DNA of 64,000 nucleotides from Aphanothece saxicola GSE-SYN-MK-01-06B (GTDB taxonomy: Bacteria; Cyanobacteriota; Cyanobacteriia; PCC-6307; Cyanobiaceae): contig JAHHGT010000002.1 in assembly GCA_019359745.1 (NCBI GenBank), positions 1 to 64,000 of the forward strand. Direction: 5' to 3'. The notes below the pieces were generated by a model. The model searched no databases and had not been told where the DNA came from. It saw nothing but the letters and a program-made list of their open reading frames with translations. Positions within the stretch are counted from its first letter, which is position 1, and each line of letters opens with the position of its first letter. This document shows positions 1 to 10,880 of this stretch, one piece after another. The position numbers and the translations under genes are program-made.

Positions 1-1
1 C

Positions 2-1795
2 GTGGGCGGTCCAGCCAAAAGCCAGTTGGTGCACGAGGTGGATGCCCTCGGGGGGGTGATCGGCCGGCTGGCGGATGCCACCGCCCTGCAGAAACGGCTG
101 CTCAATGCCAGCCGCGGCCCCGCCGTCTGGGCCCTGCGGGCCCAGACCGACAAACGCCAGTACGCCCGCCAGATGCTGCAGCTGCTGCAGCACACCCCCA
201 ACCTCGCCCTGCGCGAAGCCATGGTGACCGGGCTGGAGGTGGAAGGGGATCCCGGCGATGCGAGCGGCCCTCCGGCCCGGGTGATCGGCGTGCGCACCTA
301 CTTCGGCAGCGTCTACGGCGCCGGGGCCGTGATTCTCACCACCGGCACCTTCCTGGGCGGCCGCATCTGGGTGGGCAACCGCTCGATGGCGGCGGGCCGG
401 GCCGGTGAACAGCCGGCCGAAGGTCTCACCGAGGCCCTGCAGGAGCTCGGCTTCCGCACCGACCGGCTCAAGACCGGCACCCCCGCCCGCGTCGACCGGC
501 GCAGCGTGGCCCTCGACCGCCTCGAGGAGCAACCCAGCGACGCGGCCGATCGCTTCTTCAGCTTCGATCCCACCGCCCGTGTGAGCGGCGAGCAGATGGC
601 TTGCCATATCACCCGCACCACGGCGGCCACCCATCAGCTGATCCGCGACAACCTGCACCTCACCCCCATCTACGGGGGCTTCATCGACAGCAAGGGGCCC
701 CGCTACTGCCCCTCGATCGAGGACAAGATCGTGCGCTTCGCCGGCAAAGACAGCCACCAGATCTTCCTGGAGCCGGAAGGACGCGACACGCCCGAGCTGT
801 ATGTCCAGGGCTTCTCCACCGGCCTGCCTGAATCCCTGCAGCTGGCCCTGCTGCGCACCCTGCCCGGGCTGGAGGCCTGCGTGATGCTGCGCCCCGCCTA
901 CGCCGTCGACTACGACATCCTGCCGGCCACCCAGCTGGAGCCCTCCCTGGAGACCAAGCGGGTGCGGGGCCTGTTCTCGGCCGGCCAGCTCAACGGCACC
1001 ACCGGCTACGAGGAGGCCGCCGCCCAGGGGCTGGTGGCCGGGCTGAACGCCGCCCGGCTGCTGGGGGGCCAGGACCCCGTGCATTTCCCCCGGGAGGGGA
1101 GCTACATCGGCACCCTGGTGGACGACCTGGTGACCCAGGACCTCAAGGAGCCCTACCGGGTGCTGACCAGCCGCAGTGAATACCGGCTGGTGCTGCGCGG
1201 TGACAACGCCGATCGCCGCCTCACCCCCCTCGGCCACCAGCTTGGCCTGATCGACGAACGGCGCTGGCGCCTGTTCGAACAGAAACAGGCCGGCATCGAT
1301 GCCGAGAAGCGACGCCTGGAGACGGTGCGGCTCAAGGCCTCCGATCCGGCCGCCGGTTCCGTGGCCGCCACCACCGGCGCCGGCATCAACGGCTCCATCA
1401 CCCTGGCCGACCTGCTGCGCCGGCCGGGCCTGCATGGCGAGGACCTGGTGCGGCTGGGGCTCTGTGACCCGGATCTGCCGACCGACGTGCGCGATGGCGC
1501 CGAGATCGACATCAAGTACAGCGGCTACCTGGCCCGCCAGGAACAGCAGATCGAGCGGGTCCGGCGCCAGCTGGGGCGGGCGATCCCTGTCGGCATCGAT
1601 TACACCGGCATCCGCACCCTCTCGGCGGAGGCCCGCGAGAAGCTGACGGCCATCCAGCCCCGCAGCCTCGGGCAGGCCTCCCGGATTCCCGGGGTCAGTC
1701 CCGCCGATGTCAACGCCCTGCTGCTCTGGCTGGAACTGGAACGGCGGCGGGAGCCCCAGGGCCCTCGTCAGACCGCTGAACCATCGTTACAGTGA
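2..1795 (+). CDS. mnmG: tRNA uridine-5-carboxymethylaminomethyl modification enzyme MnmG, 5' end missing
   Basis: MnmG (GidA) with MnmE installs the cmnm5 group on wobble uridine of tRNAs, using FAD and methylene-THF, in the cytoplasm. The frame is open from the first bases of the window, so about 40-50 N-terminal residues including the FAD-binding GxGxxG are outside it. It enters at the family's [17 protein letters not shown] segment; [11 protein letters not shown] (around residue 155), [13 protein letters not shown] (around 331) and the SRSEYRL stretch are typical. The C-terminal helical MnmE/tRNA-binding part is complete to the TGA. Visible length about 597 residues against a usual 630-650. 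Identification is secure; the true start cannot be seen. Confidence 0.97.
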   Translation: MGGPAKSQLVHEVDALGGVIGRLADATALQKRLLNASRGPAVWALRAQTDKRQYARQMLQLLQHTPNLALREAMVTGLEVEGDPGDASGPPARVIGVRTYFGSVYGAGAVILTTGTFLGGRIWVGNRSMAAGRAGEQPAEGLTEALQELGFRTDRLKTGTPARVDRRSVALDRLEEQPSDAADRFFSFDPTARVSGEQMACHITRTTAATHQLIRDNLHLTPIYGGFIDSKGPRYCPSIEDKIVRFAGKDSHQIFLEPEGRDTPELYVQGFSTGLPESLQLALLRTLPGLEACVMLRPAYAVDYDILPATQLEPSLETKRVRGLFSAGQLNGTTGYEEAAAQGLVAGLNAARLLGGQDPVHFPREGSYIGTLVDDLVTQDLKEPYRVLTSRSEYRLVLRGDNADRRLTPLGHQLGLIDERRWRLFEQKQAGIDAEKRRLETVRLKASDPAAGSVAATTGAGINGSITLADLLRRPGLHGEDLVRLGLCDPDLPTDVRDGAEIDIKYSGYLARQEQQIERVRRQLGRAIPVGIDYTGIRTLSAEAREKLTAIQPRSLGQASRIPGVSPADVNALLLWLELERRREPQGPRQTAEPSLQ

Positions 1796-1820
1796 CGCAC
1801 GCCTTCGCCGAGGACTGCAC

Positions 1821-2678
1821 GTGAGCCCCTCCCCTCGGCGTCCCCTGCGCGGCATTCCCACCTCCCGTGCCTACTGGGAGCTGAAGGCCGAGCAGATGAT
1901 GAACCGGGTCTTCGACCCTGAGGCCACCATCGATCTCGACGTGGCGGCCCAGGCCGAGCCACCACCACCACTGCCGGTGGCCACCCCCATCCGGCGGCTG
2001 CGGGGCCGACCGGCCACGCCATCCCCTTCAGCGGCCCCCGCCCCGAACCGGCCCGACCGCCACACCCTGCTGCTGACGGCGATGGGCGGGGTCTGCATGA
2101 TCAGCGTCGCCAGCTCGGTGCTGTATCTGACCCACTCCAGTCGCATGCAGCAGGCCCTCACCCAGGAGCGCAGCCTCTTGCTGGTGGAACGGTTGCGCAG
2201 CCTCGGGCCGGCCAATCCGGCCCCGCTCGGGGCCGTGGGAGGCACCAACCTGTCGAGCAGTGGGCAGCCCATGCTGCCCCTCTCAGGCGACCAGCTGCCG
2301 CCACCCCCGGAAGAACCCTGGATCGAGCAGCTGTCCCAGCTGCCCCAGCAGGAGGGGGCGAGGGCCCCGGTCCTGCGGGTGCCGGTGAGCCCGAAGCTGG
2401 CCGCCGCCGCCCCCCCCGCCAGCGGCGGTGGTGGCTATGCAGAGCGCAGTGCCGCTCCGGTCGGCGGTGGCGGGGCCGTGCCGGAGCTGGTGGGTGTCGT
2501 GGGCTCGGCGGGACGACCTGCCTCGGCGATCTTCCAGATGGGGGGAAGTTCCACCAGCGTCAACGCCGGCGAAGCGATCGGGGGCAGCGGCTGGCGCCTT
2601 CGCTCCGCCGATGGCGATGCCGCCCTGATCGAGCGGGGCGGCGAAGTGCGGCGCATCTCGATCAGCAACGGCTACTGA
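1821..2678 (+). CDS. single-pass membrane protein with PilP/GspC-like C-terminus, function unknown
   Basis: The GTG at 1821 is chosen because the upstream part of this frame overlaps mnmG and reads as its shadow. The 285-residue product has a short basic N-terminus, a Pro-rich stretch, one hydrophobic segment (roughly residues 85-110) and a Pro/Gly-rich linker, ending in a compact domain with a G.S.NAGE..GGSGW.L pattern. That end resembles the small beta domain of PilP/GspC-type pilus or type II secretion proteins, where a property of the tip peptide (pI-like 'NVGE..G.GW') repeats. That similarity is by eye only. It lies 25 bp after mnmG and may be co-transcribed. No enzyme motif was recognised. 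Confidence 0.65.
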   Translation: MSPSPRRPLRGIPTSRAYWELKAEQMMNRVFDPEATIDLDVAAQAEPPPPLPVATPIRRLRGRPATPSPSAAPAPNRPDRHTLLLTAMGGVCMISVASSVLYLTHSSRMQQALTQERSLLLVERLRSLGPANPAPLGAVGGTNLSSSGQPMLPLSGDQLPPPPEEPWIEQLSQLPQQEGARAPVLRVPVSPKLAAAAPPASGGGGYAERSAAPVGGGGAVPELVGVVGSAGRPASAIFQMGGSSTSVNAGEAIGGSGWRLRSADGDAALIERGGEVRRISISNGY

Positions 2679-2711
2679 CCCGAACGGCTACAGACCCAAG
2701 CCCCACCCGCC

Positions 2712-3293
2712 ATGACCATGCACTCCGGCGGCCTGTGGCCCTCTCCCGGCTTTCTGTGGCAGGCCAGCGCCGGCGAACGCCAGGAGCTCCCGGCCGGCCG
2801 GGAGCTCACCGGACCCTGGAAGCTGCTGCTGCTCGGAGACGGGAGCCCGACCCGGCACCTGCAGCTGCTCACCGGACTGGCGGTGGAGGTGGAACTGATC
2901 GCCATGGCGGCCGAACCGGAGCTGGCCCCCGGAGCTCCTGCGGAAGTGGCCCACCTGGCGGCGCCCCTGCTGCGGCGGCAGGTGTGGCTCACCTGCGGTA
3001 CGCAGGCCCTGGGCTGGGCGGAGAGCTGGTGGAACCAGGCCGAGGCGGAGGCCCATCTGCAGGATCGCCGTCTGCCGATCTGGCGCAGCCTCTCGGCCGG
3101 ACGGGCGGAGCTTTACCGGGAGGTGGATGGCTTGGGCCAGGTGCAGGAACCCTGGCTGGCGGAACGCTTCGGCCGCGATGGCCCCTTCTGGAGCCGCCAC
3201 TACCGCTTCTTTCGGCAGGGGAGGGAGCTCACGGTGATCCGGGAGGTGTTTTCCCCGGCGCTGGAGCGCTGGCTGGGCCCGGCCGAAACCTGA
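2712..3293 (+). CDS. chorismate lyase family protein (DUF98/UbiC-like)
   Basis: Probable chorismate pyruvate-lyase, producing 4-hydroxybenzoate, the head-group precursor of plastoquinone in cyanobacteria. The 193-residue product matches the family size and carries a central LPIWRSLSAGRAELYRE segment (around residues 117-133) and a C-terminal PFWSRHYRFFRQGRELTVI stretch followed by EVFSP, both characteristic of the cyanobacterial DUF98/UbiC-like group. ATG codons at 2712 and 2718 are both possible starts. It follows the preceding membrane-protein gene by about 33 bp. Chemistry is inferred from family knowledge; confidence in the family is high. Confidence 0.85.
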   Translation: MTMHSGGLWPSPGFLWQASAGERQELPAGRELTGPWKLLLLGDGSPTRHLQLLTGLAVEVELIAMAAEPELAPGAPAEVAHLAAPLLRRQVWLTCGTQALGWAESWWNQAEAEAHLQDRRLPIWRSLSAGRAELYREVDGLGQVQEPWLAERFGRDGPFWSRHYRFFRQGRELTVIREVFSPALERWLGPAET

Positions 3294-3401
3294 ATTGTTC
3301 GTAAAGTCTCATCAATTCGGTAACACCATGTGGCGGTTTCCTGTTGACGAATTGACGCTGCAGGGTCATTGGCCAGGATTCGGTTACTCGATTCCGCCTC
3401 C

Positions 3402-3920
3402 ATGTCCATCCGCCATAGCAACCAGACCCCGCCGGGAGGGGACTGGCTCACCCTCACCGAACTGGGCCGCCGCTACGGCGTCTCCGCCGTCCACACCGGG
3501 AAACTGCTGGTGGCCTCAGGACTGCGCCGCAGCAGTGGCGAACCCACCCCCGAAGCCCTGGCGGCCGGCCTGGCCATGCGCCCCCAGCCCGGCCATCACC
3601 ACTCCAGTCTCTGGCTGCATCAAGGATGTGCCCCCCACCTGGAACGGCTGGGCCTGGTGCCCCAGGCCCAGCGCACCATGGTCAGTCTCTGGGCCGACCT
3701 GCTCAGTGCCCTGCAGAACGGCTCGCCGTCGATCAGCATTTCGGCGGAGGAAATGGCCGATGACGTTCCCAGCGACCTGGTGAAGCCGGTCAACAGGGAA
3801 TTGCGTCAACGGGGCTGCAGCTTCCGGGTCAACCCGAAGCTCAGGACAACCGCAGTCCCTGGGCCTGCTTGCTCGCCTGCTCGAGCATCTGGCGCAGCCG
3901 GTCCTCGTCGGTCGTGCTGA
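3402..3920 (+). CDS. conserved hypothetical protein with HTH-like N-terminus
   Basis: The start at 3402 follows a non-coding leader that contains two TTGACG hexamers (3344-3349 and 3352-3357), possible -35 elements. The 172-residue protein opens with WLTLTELGRRYGVSAVHTGK, which looks like a winged-helix or MerR-like recognition segment (residues 14-35), then a mixed region without motifs that I recognise. The last 27 codons overlap the convergent DUF1269 gene by about 80 bp, and those residues are low-complexity Pro/Ala/Arg, so the functional protein may effectively end near residue 145. DNA binding is only suggested. Confidence 0.6.
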   Translation: MSIRHSNQTPPGGDWLTLTELGRRYGVSAVHTGKLLVASGLRRSSGEPTPEALAAGLAMRPQPGHHHSSLWLHQGCAPHLERLGLVPQAQRTMVSLWADLLSALQNGSPSISISAEEMADDVPSDLVKPVNRELRQRGCSFRVNPKLRTTAVPGPACSPARASGAAGPRRSC

Positions 3921-4362
3921 GGTTGGTACGCAGCAGCTTGGCGTGGGGGGCGTGAACCCTGAGGCGCTCGATCAGCCGGTCGGGGGTGGCATCACGCAGC
4001 AGCAGGCAGAGGGCCGCACTGCCGGGGGGGAGGGTTTCTCCCACCTCGCGCATGAAGCCGTCATTGATGCCCAGATCCGACAGGGATCCTGAAGCGGCCC
4101 CCAGACCGGCGCCCACGGCGGCCCCGAGCAGGGGATTGAGGAACAGCAGACCCACCAGGGTTCCCCAGAAGCCACCGCCGAGGGCTCCGGCTTTGGTGAG
4201 ATTGAGCGACTGGTGCAGGCGCACCTTGCCGTCCGGCTCCGCCTCCACCACCACGGCATCTTCCAGGGCGATCAATTCCTCCTTCTGGATCTCCACCAGC
4301 TGGCGCCGGACCTGGTCGGCTTCGGCCACGGACGGAAACCCAACGACCACCAGGCTGCTCAT
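3841..4362 (-). CDS. DUF1269-type small membrane protein
   Basis: The 173-residue product begins MSSLVVVGFPSVAEADQVR, has a basic-acidic first third, and then a Gly/Ala-rich glycine-zipper-like hydrophobic pair (ALGGGFWGTLVGLLFLNPLLG and the adjacent GAAVGAGLGAASG) typical of DUF1269 proteins, followed by a soluble C-terminal domain with an amphipathic last helix. An in-frame ATG at 4371 is an alternative start. It lies at the downstream end of a minus-strand series (SprT-like, small frame, Arg-rich protein). Function of DUF1269 is not established; roles in stress or envelope are guesses. Confidence 0.8.
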   Translation of the reverse strand: MSSLVVVGFPSVAEADQVRRQLVEIQKEELIALEDAVVVEAEPDGKVRLHQSLNLTKAGALGGGFWGTLVGLLFLNPLLGAAVGAGLGAASGSLSDLGINDGFMREVGETLPPGSAALCLLLRDATPDRLIERLRVHAPHAKLLRTNLSTTDEDRLRQMLEQASKQAQGLRLS

Positions 4363-4430
4363 GGCCGACATGCTTTCGATGACAGGGGTATTCCTAACCC
4401 ACTTCGGCCCGAAATGGTGGTGTCGACGGT

Positions 4431-5084
4431 TCAGGGACGCCGACGGCTGGAACGCGGCAGGGGTCGGCCGTCGGCCGGTGGGTTGGCCACCGCTTCCGGC
4501 GGGGCGGAACGCTCGCCGCCCTGGGAACGTTGCCACCTCGGCAGGGTGAAGCTGGCGTCATCGGGCCAGTCGCCGTCGTCGTCGGTGGTGGTGGCGGTGC
4601 CCGTGTTCAGACGGGGTTCCGGAGCCGGCGGCTGGGACAGGGAGGGTCCTGGCCGGCCGCGACGGGAGACCGCCTCCAGCTCCTGGCGGCGTGGACGACC
4701 CGGAGCGGCGGGCTGCTGCTGCGGAGGCGGCGATGGCTCCGGCTGGTTGCGTTCGGACTCCTGCCACGGTTCGCGCCAGTCGTCCCCGTCATCAAGCAGC
4801 CAGTCGAGGCGCCCCTCCACCCAGCGGCCGAGCTCGTCCATGCGGGGCCGCAGCGGGGGGCGGCGGTCGGCGCCCCGAGGCGCCGGACGGCCGCCGGGGC
4901 GCGAGCCCGCCACCCCCTCGACGAACTGGCGCCCAGCCGTCACCCAGCGGTCGACCCGTTGATCCAGCGGGTCGCTGCCGCCCCTTGGCCGCCGGGACAG
5001 GTCTCGATCACGTGACTCACGGTCTCGGGGATCACGTTCTCTGGATTCCCGTTCGCGGCCGTAGCCCTGATCCGTCGTAGGCAT
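4431..5084 (-). CDS. Arg/Asp/Pro-rich, probably disordered conserved protein
   Basis: The 217-residue product starts with an alternating-charge tract of R-E/R-D dipeptides (residues 9-32), has a short helical predicted core (PLDQRVDRWVTAGRQFVEG and MDELGRWVEGRLDWLLDDGDD) and ends in a Pro/Gln/Arg-rich tail. The two amphipathic core segments with conserved Trp look like the only ordered parts. I do not recognise a named family. Composition suggests RNA or nucleoid contact, but that is inference. It starts 9 bp after the stop of a 31-codon frame, suggesting co-translation from the sprT-like transcript. Confidence 0.6.
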   Translation of the reverse strand: MPTTDQGYGRERESRERDPRDRESRDRDLSRRPRGGSDPLDQRVDRWVTAGRQFVEGVAGSRPGGRPAPRGADRRPPLRPRMDELGRWVEGRLDWLLDDGDDWREPWQESERNQPEPSPPPQQQPAAPGRPRRQELEAVSRRGRPGPSLSQPPAPEPRLNTGTATTTDDDGDWPDDASFTLPRWQRSQGGERSAPPEAVANPPADGRPLPRSSRRRP

Positions 5085-5093
5085 CGGAAAAGT

Positions 5094-5189
5094 TTAACGA
5101 CGCCGACCGGAGAGCCAGTGCTCCCGGCCCATCCCCACCAGGGCAATGGTGAAGCCGCCCCATTCCAGGGTCCACAGAAACGTCGCCAT
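5094..5189 (-). CDS. candidate 31-residue membrane microprotein
   Basis: A short frame, ATG at 5189 to TAA at 5094, encodes MATFLWTLEWGGFTIALVGM followed by GREHWLSGRRR: a single hydrophobic helix ending in a strongly basic tail, the pattern of an inserted positive-inside microprotein. It begins 23 bp after the SprT-like stop and ends 9 bp before the Arg-rich gene, so it fits tidily in an operon. I could not match it to a known small photosystem, cytochrome b6f or NDH subunit. The size makes chance possible. Confidence 0.45.
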   Translation of the reverse strand: MATFLWTLEWGGFTIALVGMGREHWLSGRRR

Positions 5190-5212
5190 CGGCCCCAACA
5201 CCTGCGGCGAAC

Positions 5213-5755
5213 CTAGGCGGTGTTGGGCTCGAACACCAGCAGACAGCTCGCATCCCAGCGGCCGCCATGGAGGCGCTCGCAGCAGTGGCGGCAGGCCAGG
5301 CCCTGGCGGCGGCGCTGGTAGGGCGTCCGGCTGCCGCAGCTCGGACAGCGGGCGATCCAGCGGCTGGCGACCACCGGCAGGGGGTAGCGGTGCCGCAGGC
5401 TCACCACAAAAGCGTCCTGGACCTGGTTGATCGCCGCCATCCGGGCCCGGAAGTGGGGGCCGTGCACCTCCCGCACCACCAGCACCCGGTCCACCCAGGC
5501 GTGGATCATTTCGTGGCAGAGGGTGCCCAGGGTGGCCTGCCGGGGCAACGGCTCCAGCAGGGGCCGGGACAGGACGATCTCGCAGAGGTCACGCCCGTCG
5601 GCCAGACGCCCGCGCCGGTAGAAGCCGGCGGTGCGGGTGAGGCGGCCGTCGCTCCAGCGCACGTCCACCAGCGGCCGGTCGTCGCACGTGAGCTGGCCGT
5701 CGAAGTGCTCGCGATTGAGCCGGTGGAACAGGGGCAGCAGCGGTTCCAGGGGCAT
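5213..5755 (-). CDS. SprT-like zinc metallopeptidase domain protein
   Basis: The 180-residue protein carries the SprT-family HExxH (CHEMIHAWVD, about residue 90) with a following H (HGPHFRARM), and a C-terminal four-cysteine zinc ribbon (CPSCG ... CRHC), the arrangement of bacterial SprT and the SprT part of Spartan. Start at the ATG 5755 gives MPLEPLLPLFHRLNREHF, which matches the usual N-terminus; upstream codons overlap the divergent gene. Spartan proteases act on DNA-protein crosslinks, but bacterial SprT roles are poorly known. It heads a four-gene minus-strand series. Confidence 0.85.
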   Translation of the reverse strand: MPLEPLLPLFHRLNREHFDGQLTCDDRPLVDVRWSDGRLTRTAGFYRRGRLADGRDLCEIVLSRPLLEPLPRQATLGTLCHEMIHAWVDRVLVVREVHGPHFRARMAAINQVQDAFVVSLRHRYPLPVVASRWIARCPSCGSRTPYQRRRQGLACRHCCERLHGGRWDASCLLVFEPNTA

Positions 5756-5816
5756 CGGCCCATTCTGGTGGGGTCGTCCGTCAGACTCTGCAACGCTGCG
5801 AACGGATGGGATCACC

Positions 5817-6239
5817 ATGGACTGGGGACTGGCCCGCGACATCGGCACCAAGCTCCTGCTGGCTGGAGCCGGCGGCTTGCTTCTGTACTGGACCATCTCG
5901 GCGGTCCGGCTGGTGCTCAGCGCCCGGGGCATCAATCCGCTGCTCAAGCAGTTCTTCACCCAGGTGGCCTCCGGCCAGGTGGACGGGGCCTATCTGCTCA
6001 CCACCCGCAACTACCGCTCCCACGTCAACCGCCAGCAGTTCATCCGCTTCCTGGCCGGGCTGCAGCTGAACAAGTACCGCAACCTCAAGTCCGGCCGCCC
6101 GCGGCTGCAGGAGGGACAGGTGATCCTGACGGTCAAGCTCAAGAGCGATGGCAAGGAGGAACTGCCCCTCGACTTCACCTTCGTCAAGGTGGAGGAGGCC
6201 TGGCGGGTGGATCGCATCACCAAGCTGGCGGCCGCCTGA
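5817..6239 (+). CDS. conserved membrane-anchored protein of unknown function
   Basis: 140 residues: an N-terminal transmembrane helix (about residues 9-30), then a soluble NTF2/DUF4864-like alpha+beta domain (INPLLKQFFTQVASGQVDGA, then a V.LKS..KEELPLDFTFVK strand pair ending VDRITKL). The pattern of 'helix, then G.Y.LTT..Y' is reminiscent of cyanobacterial proteins annotated as hypothetical. It is divergent from the SprT-like gene (61 bp apart) and is followed by ligA after 3 bp, so the two are surely one transcript. No catalytic residue recognised. Confidence 0.75.
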   Translation: MDWGLARDIGTKLLLAGAGGLLLYWTISAVRLVLSARGINPLLKQFFTQVASGQVDGAYLLTTRNYRSHVNRQQFIRFLAGLQLNKYRNLKSGRPRLQEGQVILTVKLKSDGKEELPLDFTFVKVEEAWRVDRITKLAAA

Positions 6240-8324
<2,085 letters not shown>

Positions 8325-8396
8325 ATGGTTTCCGCTCTTCCGGCGTCCCCGCCGGCGGCTGCGGCCAGAGTGGGATGGCACGTCTGCAGCGGGGCC

Positions 8397-9470
8397 ATGC
8401 GACGACGGCAACTGATTCTTCTGGCCGTCGTCGGGGCCCTGGGCTGGAGCGTGGCGCGGGCTCTGCCACCGCCGGGCGCGCCGAAGACCCTGCAGGGCCT
8501 GGCGGCGGCGCGCGGCCTGCGCTGGGGCACCGCCGTCACGAACGCGCAGCTGCAGAACCCCGACCTGCAACGCCTGGTGACCAGCCAGAGCGGCCTGATC
8601 GTGCCCGAATCGGAGCTGAAGTGGGACGGGGTGGAAGCGGCGCCCGGGCGCTTTGATTTCAGCGCCCCGGACCGGCTGCTGGCCTTCGCCCGCGAGCACG
8701 GGCTGGTGATGCGGGGCCACACCCTGGTGTGGCACGAGCAACTGCCCGCCTGGGTCAAGGCCCTTCCGGCCGCGGATCTGGACAAGGCCCTGGCGACCTA
8801 CATCCGCACCGTGGTGGGCCACTACCGCGGCAGGTTGCCGTCGTGGGATGTGGTGAATGAGCCGATCGCCGACGACGGCACGGGCCTGCGCCGCAACCTC
8901 TGGCTGGAGCGGCTGGGCCCCGACTACGTCGCCCGCTCCCTGAGCCTGGCCCACCAGGCCGATCCCGCCGCGGCCCTGGTGATCAACGAGTACGGGCTGG
9001 AGGGTGATGACGCCAAGACGCAGCGCAAACGGCAGGCCTTCCTGAAGCTCCTCCGGCAGCTGCGCGATCGCGGTGTTCCCCTGAACGCCGTGGGGCTTCA
9101 GGCCCATCTCTATGCCAACGGCAGCGGACCCACCACCTTCCGCACCCTGCCCGCCTTCCTGCGGGAGCTGGCGGCCCTGAATCTCGACATCTACGTGACC
9201 GAACTGGATGTGAACGACCGGGAACTGCCCGCGGCCATCCCTGAGCGGGACCGCGCCGTGGCGGCGGTCTACGCCGGCTTCCTGGCAGCGGTCCTGCCGG
9301 AACCCAGGCTGAAGCTGATCACCAGCTGGGGATTGAGTGATCGCACCACCTGGCTGAATTCCTTCCTTCCAAGGGCCGATGGTCTGCCCCAACGGCCGTT
9401 GCCCTTCGATGCAACTAACCAGGCCAAACCAGCGACAATGGCTATAATGGCGGCCCTGGGGAAGCCGTGA
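8397..9470 (+). CDS. GH10 family endo-1,4-beta-xylanase-like glycoside hydrolase
   Basis: A secreted GH10 enzyme cleaving beta-1,4-xylan or a similar glycan. From ATG 8397 the protein begins MRRRQLILLAVVGALGWSVA, a short signal sequence with an Arg cluster. GH10 signatures: HTLVWH (QLPAW follows), acid/base Glu155 in WDVVNEP, and nucleophile Glu269 in DIYVTELDVND; TSWGLSDR near the end is also typical. Length 357 residues fits a catalytic domain without carbohydrate-binding module. An ATG at 8325 would add 24 residues. It sits between ligA and an exopolysaccharide synthase gene pair, so the natural substrate may be the cell's own polymer, by analogy to bcsZ; this is inference. Confidence 0.9.
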   Translation: MRRRQLILLAVVGALGWSVARALPPPGAPKTLQGLAAARGLRWGTAVTNAQLQNPDLQRLVTSQSGLIVPESELKWDGVEAAPGRFDFSAPDRLLAFAREHGLVMRGHTLVWHEQLPAWVKALPAADLDKALATYIRTVVGHYRGRLPSWDVVNEPIADDGTGLRRNLWLERLGPDYVARSLSLAHQADPAAALVINEYGLEGDDAKTQRKRQAFLKLLRQLRDRGVPLNAVGLQAHLYANGSGPTTFRTLPAFLRELAALNLDIYVTELDVNDRELPAAIPERDRAVAAVYAGFLAAVLPEPRLKLITSWGLSDRTTWLNSFLPRADGLPQRPLPFDATNQAKPATMAIMAALGKP

Positions 9471-9571
9471 GCCAGCCAGCGTTGATCCCGCCAGATCAGC
9501 GCGACCCAAACAGCAGGCGAGGGCATTAATCGTAAGTCCACAAATGGGCTTATCCCCTGGAACAATTGCTG

Positions 9572-9583
9572 TTCTGGTAAACT
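9572..9583 (+). promoter_or_regulatory. candidate extended -10 promoter of the HlyD-BcsA pair
   Basis: TGG followed by TAAACT (9578-9583) forms an extended -10 (TGnTAAACT) 26 bp upstream of the HlyD-like start; no convincing -35 is seen at 17 bp. The preceding 100 bp (9471-9571) hold no gene and are more AT-rich than the surroundings. Confidence 0.35.
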
Positions 9584-9608
9584 AAAAAAACCACAGTGAA
9601 CCGCCGGA

Positions 9609-10880
9609 ATGTCTTCATCTTCCGCTGGCGCGAACGACCTTGAACCTGCCAGAGCCGCCGGTCCCGGCCCTGACGCGCCAGCGACGGATGACGACGACGC
9701 GATTCCCAGCTCCCGCCGAGCCGATCTCACGATCCTGCTGATTTCGGCTGGCTTGCTGATCACGGCCCTCGCCATCGTGATCAATTTCTTCACCGCACGC
9801 TCCCGCGATGCGGTCATCAATGCCACCCCGATCGTGCTCAGGAGTCCGGTCACCGGCATCCTGGAAAGCCTCACGGTGGGAACGGGGGTGGAGGTCCGCT
9901 CAGGCCAGACCGTGGCGATCGTGGTGAACCCCATGGCCACCCGTGATGCCCTCACGAACCTGGAGACCCAGCTGGAAACGGCCCGGGGCCGGCTGGCGGA
10001 ACTGCGCACACGCCGGGATCTGCGCCAGAAGCTCGTGGCCCAGCTGAACCTGGACGCCAGGCAGCAGCGCAGCCTGGAAATCTCCCGCGACCAGAACGAG
10101 CGGGACAACCTCGGCTTCGCCCTGGATCGGGCCCGCAAGGAGCTCGCCTTTGCCCAACGGGAAACCGTGCGGCAGGACGCCCTGTTCCGGACCGGCGCCG
10201 TGGCCGCCAATGTGGTCGATCGGGCCCGCACCACCGAACAGCAACGTGCTCGTGAAGTGCGGGGCCTGGAGGCCCAGTTGGCCGGCCAGGCGGCGGTTCT
10301 GGAGGCCTCCAAAAACGATCTCACCCTGCGCAACAACCGCAGCAACTCCGATCCGGTGGTGCGGCTTCAGGAGGCCACCATCGCCCTGGAGAACGCCGAA
10401 GGCGATGTGCGCACCCAGACGTTCCAGGTCAGCGGCCTGGAGCAACAGGTGAGCGTCGCCAGGAAGGAATGGCAGGAGCGCAGCCGTTCCCGACTTGTCA
10501 GCCCCAGGAAAGCTGTGGTCTGGCAGCTGGGGGCCCAGCGGGGAGATTCCGTTGACGCGATGCAGACGGTGATCCAGATGATCGACTGCAGCCAACGCTG
10601 GCTGACGACCACGGTGGCGGAAAACGATCTCAACCGGATTCGACTGGGCAGCAAGGCCAGGATTGAACTGGTGGGCAACCGCGACAAGCTGCGGGGCGAA
10701 GTGATCGGCATCCGTTCCGGCATCGGCCGGACCCAGCTGGGCGAAGAAGCTCCCCAGCCCGTGCCGATCAATCTGGCCAGAGAAAGCGAAGTGAAGATCC
10801 GCATCCTCAATGATTTTCCCGCTCCACCCGGGGAGTTCTGCTACGTGGGATTCACCGCGAAGGTCAGCTTCGAACGATGA
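9609..10880 (+). CDS. HlyD-family periplasmic adaptor paired with cellulose synthase
   Basis: 423 residues: cytoplasmic Ser/Asp-rich N-terminus, one transmembrane helix (about 43-63), a biotinyl-lipoyl-like half (VLRSPVTGILESLTVGTGVEV), a long coiled-coil hairpin (about residues 115-290) and a C-terminal beta-barrel region (VGNRDKLRGEVIGIRSG). This is the membrane-fusion architecture used in tripartite export. Its stop overlaps the ATG of the cellulose synthase gene (ATGA at 10877), so the two are translationally coupled. In a thermophilic cyanobacterium a HlyD-like protein has been proposed to replace BcsB in cellulose export; I infer the same job here. No TolC homologue is in the window. 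Confidence 0.88.
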   Translation: MSSSSAGANDLEPARAAGPGPDAPATDDDDAIPSSRRADLTILLISAGLLITALAIVINFFTARSRDAVINATPIVLRSPVTGILESLTVGTGVEVRSGQTVAIVVNPMATRDALTNLETQLETARGRLAELRTRRDLRQKLVAQLNLDARQQRSLEISRDQNERDNLGFALDRARKELAFAQRETVRQDALFRTGAVAANVVDRARTTEQQRAREVRGLEAQLAGQAAVLEASKNDLTLRNNRSNSDPVVRLQEATIALENAEGDVRTQTFQVSGLEQQVSVARKEWQERSRSRLVSPRKAVVWQLGAQRGDSVDAMQTVIQMIDCSQRWLTTTVAENDLNRIRLGSKARIELVGNRDKLRGEVIGIRSGIGRTQLGEEAPQPVPINLARESEVKIRILNDFPAPPGEFCYVGFTAKVSFER

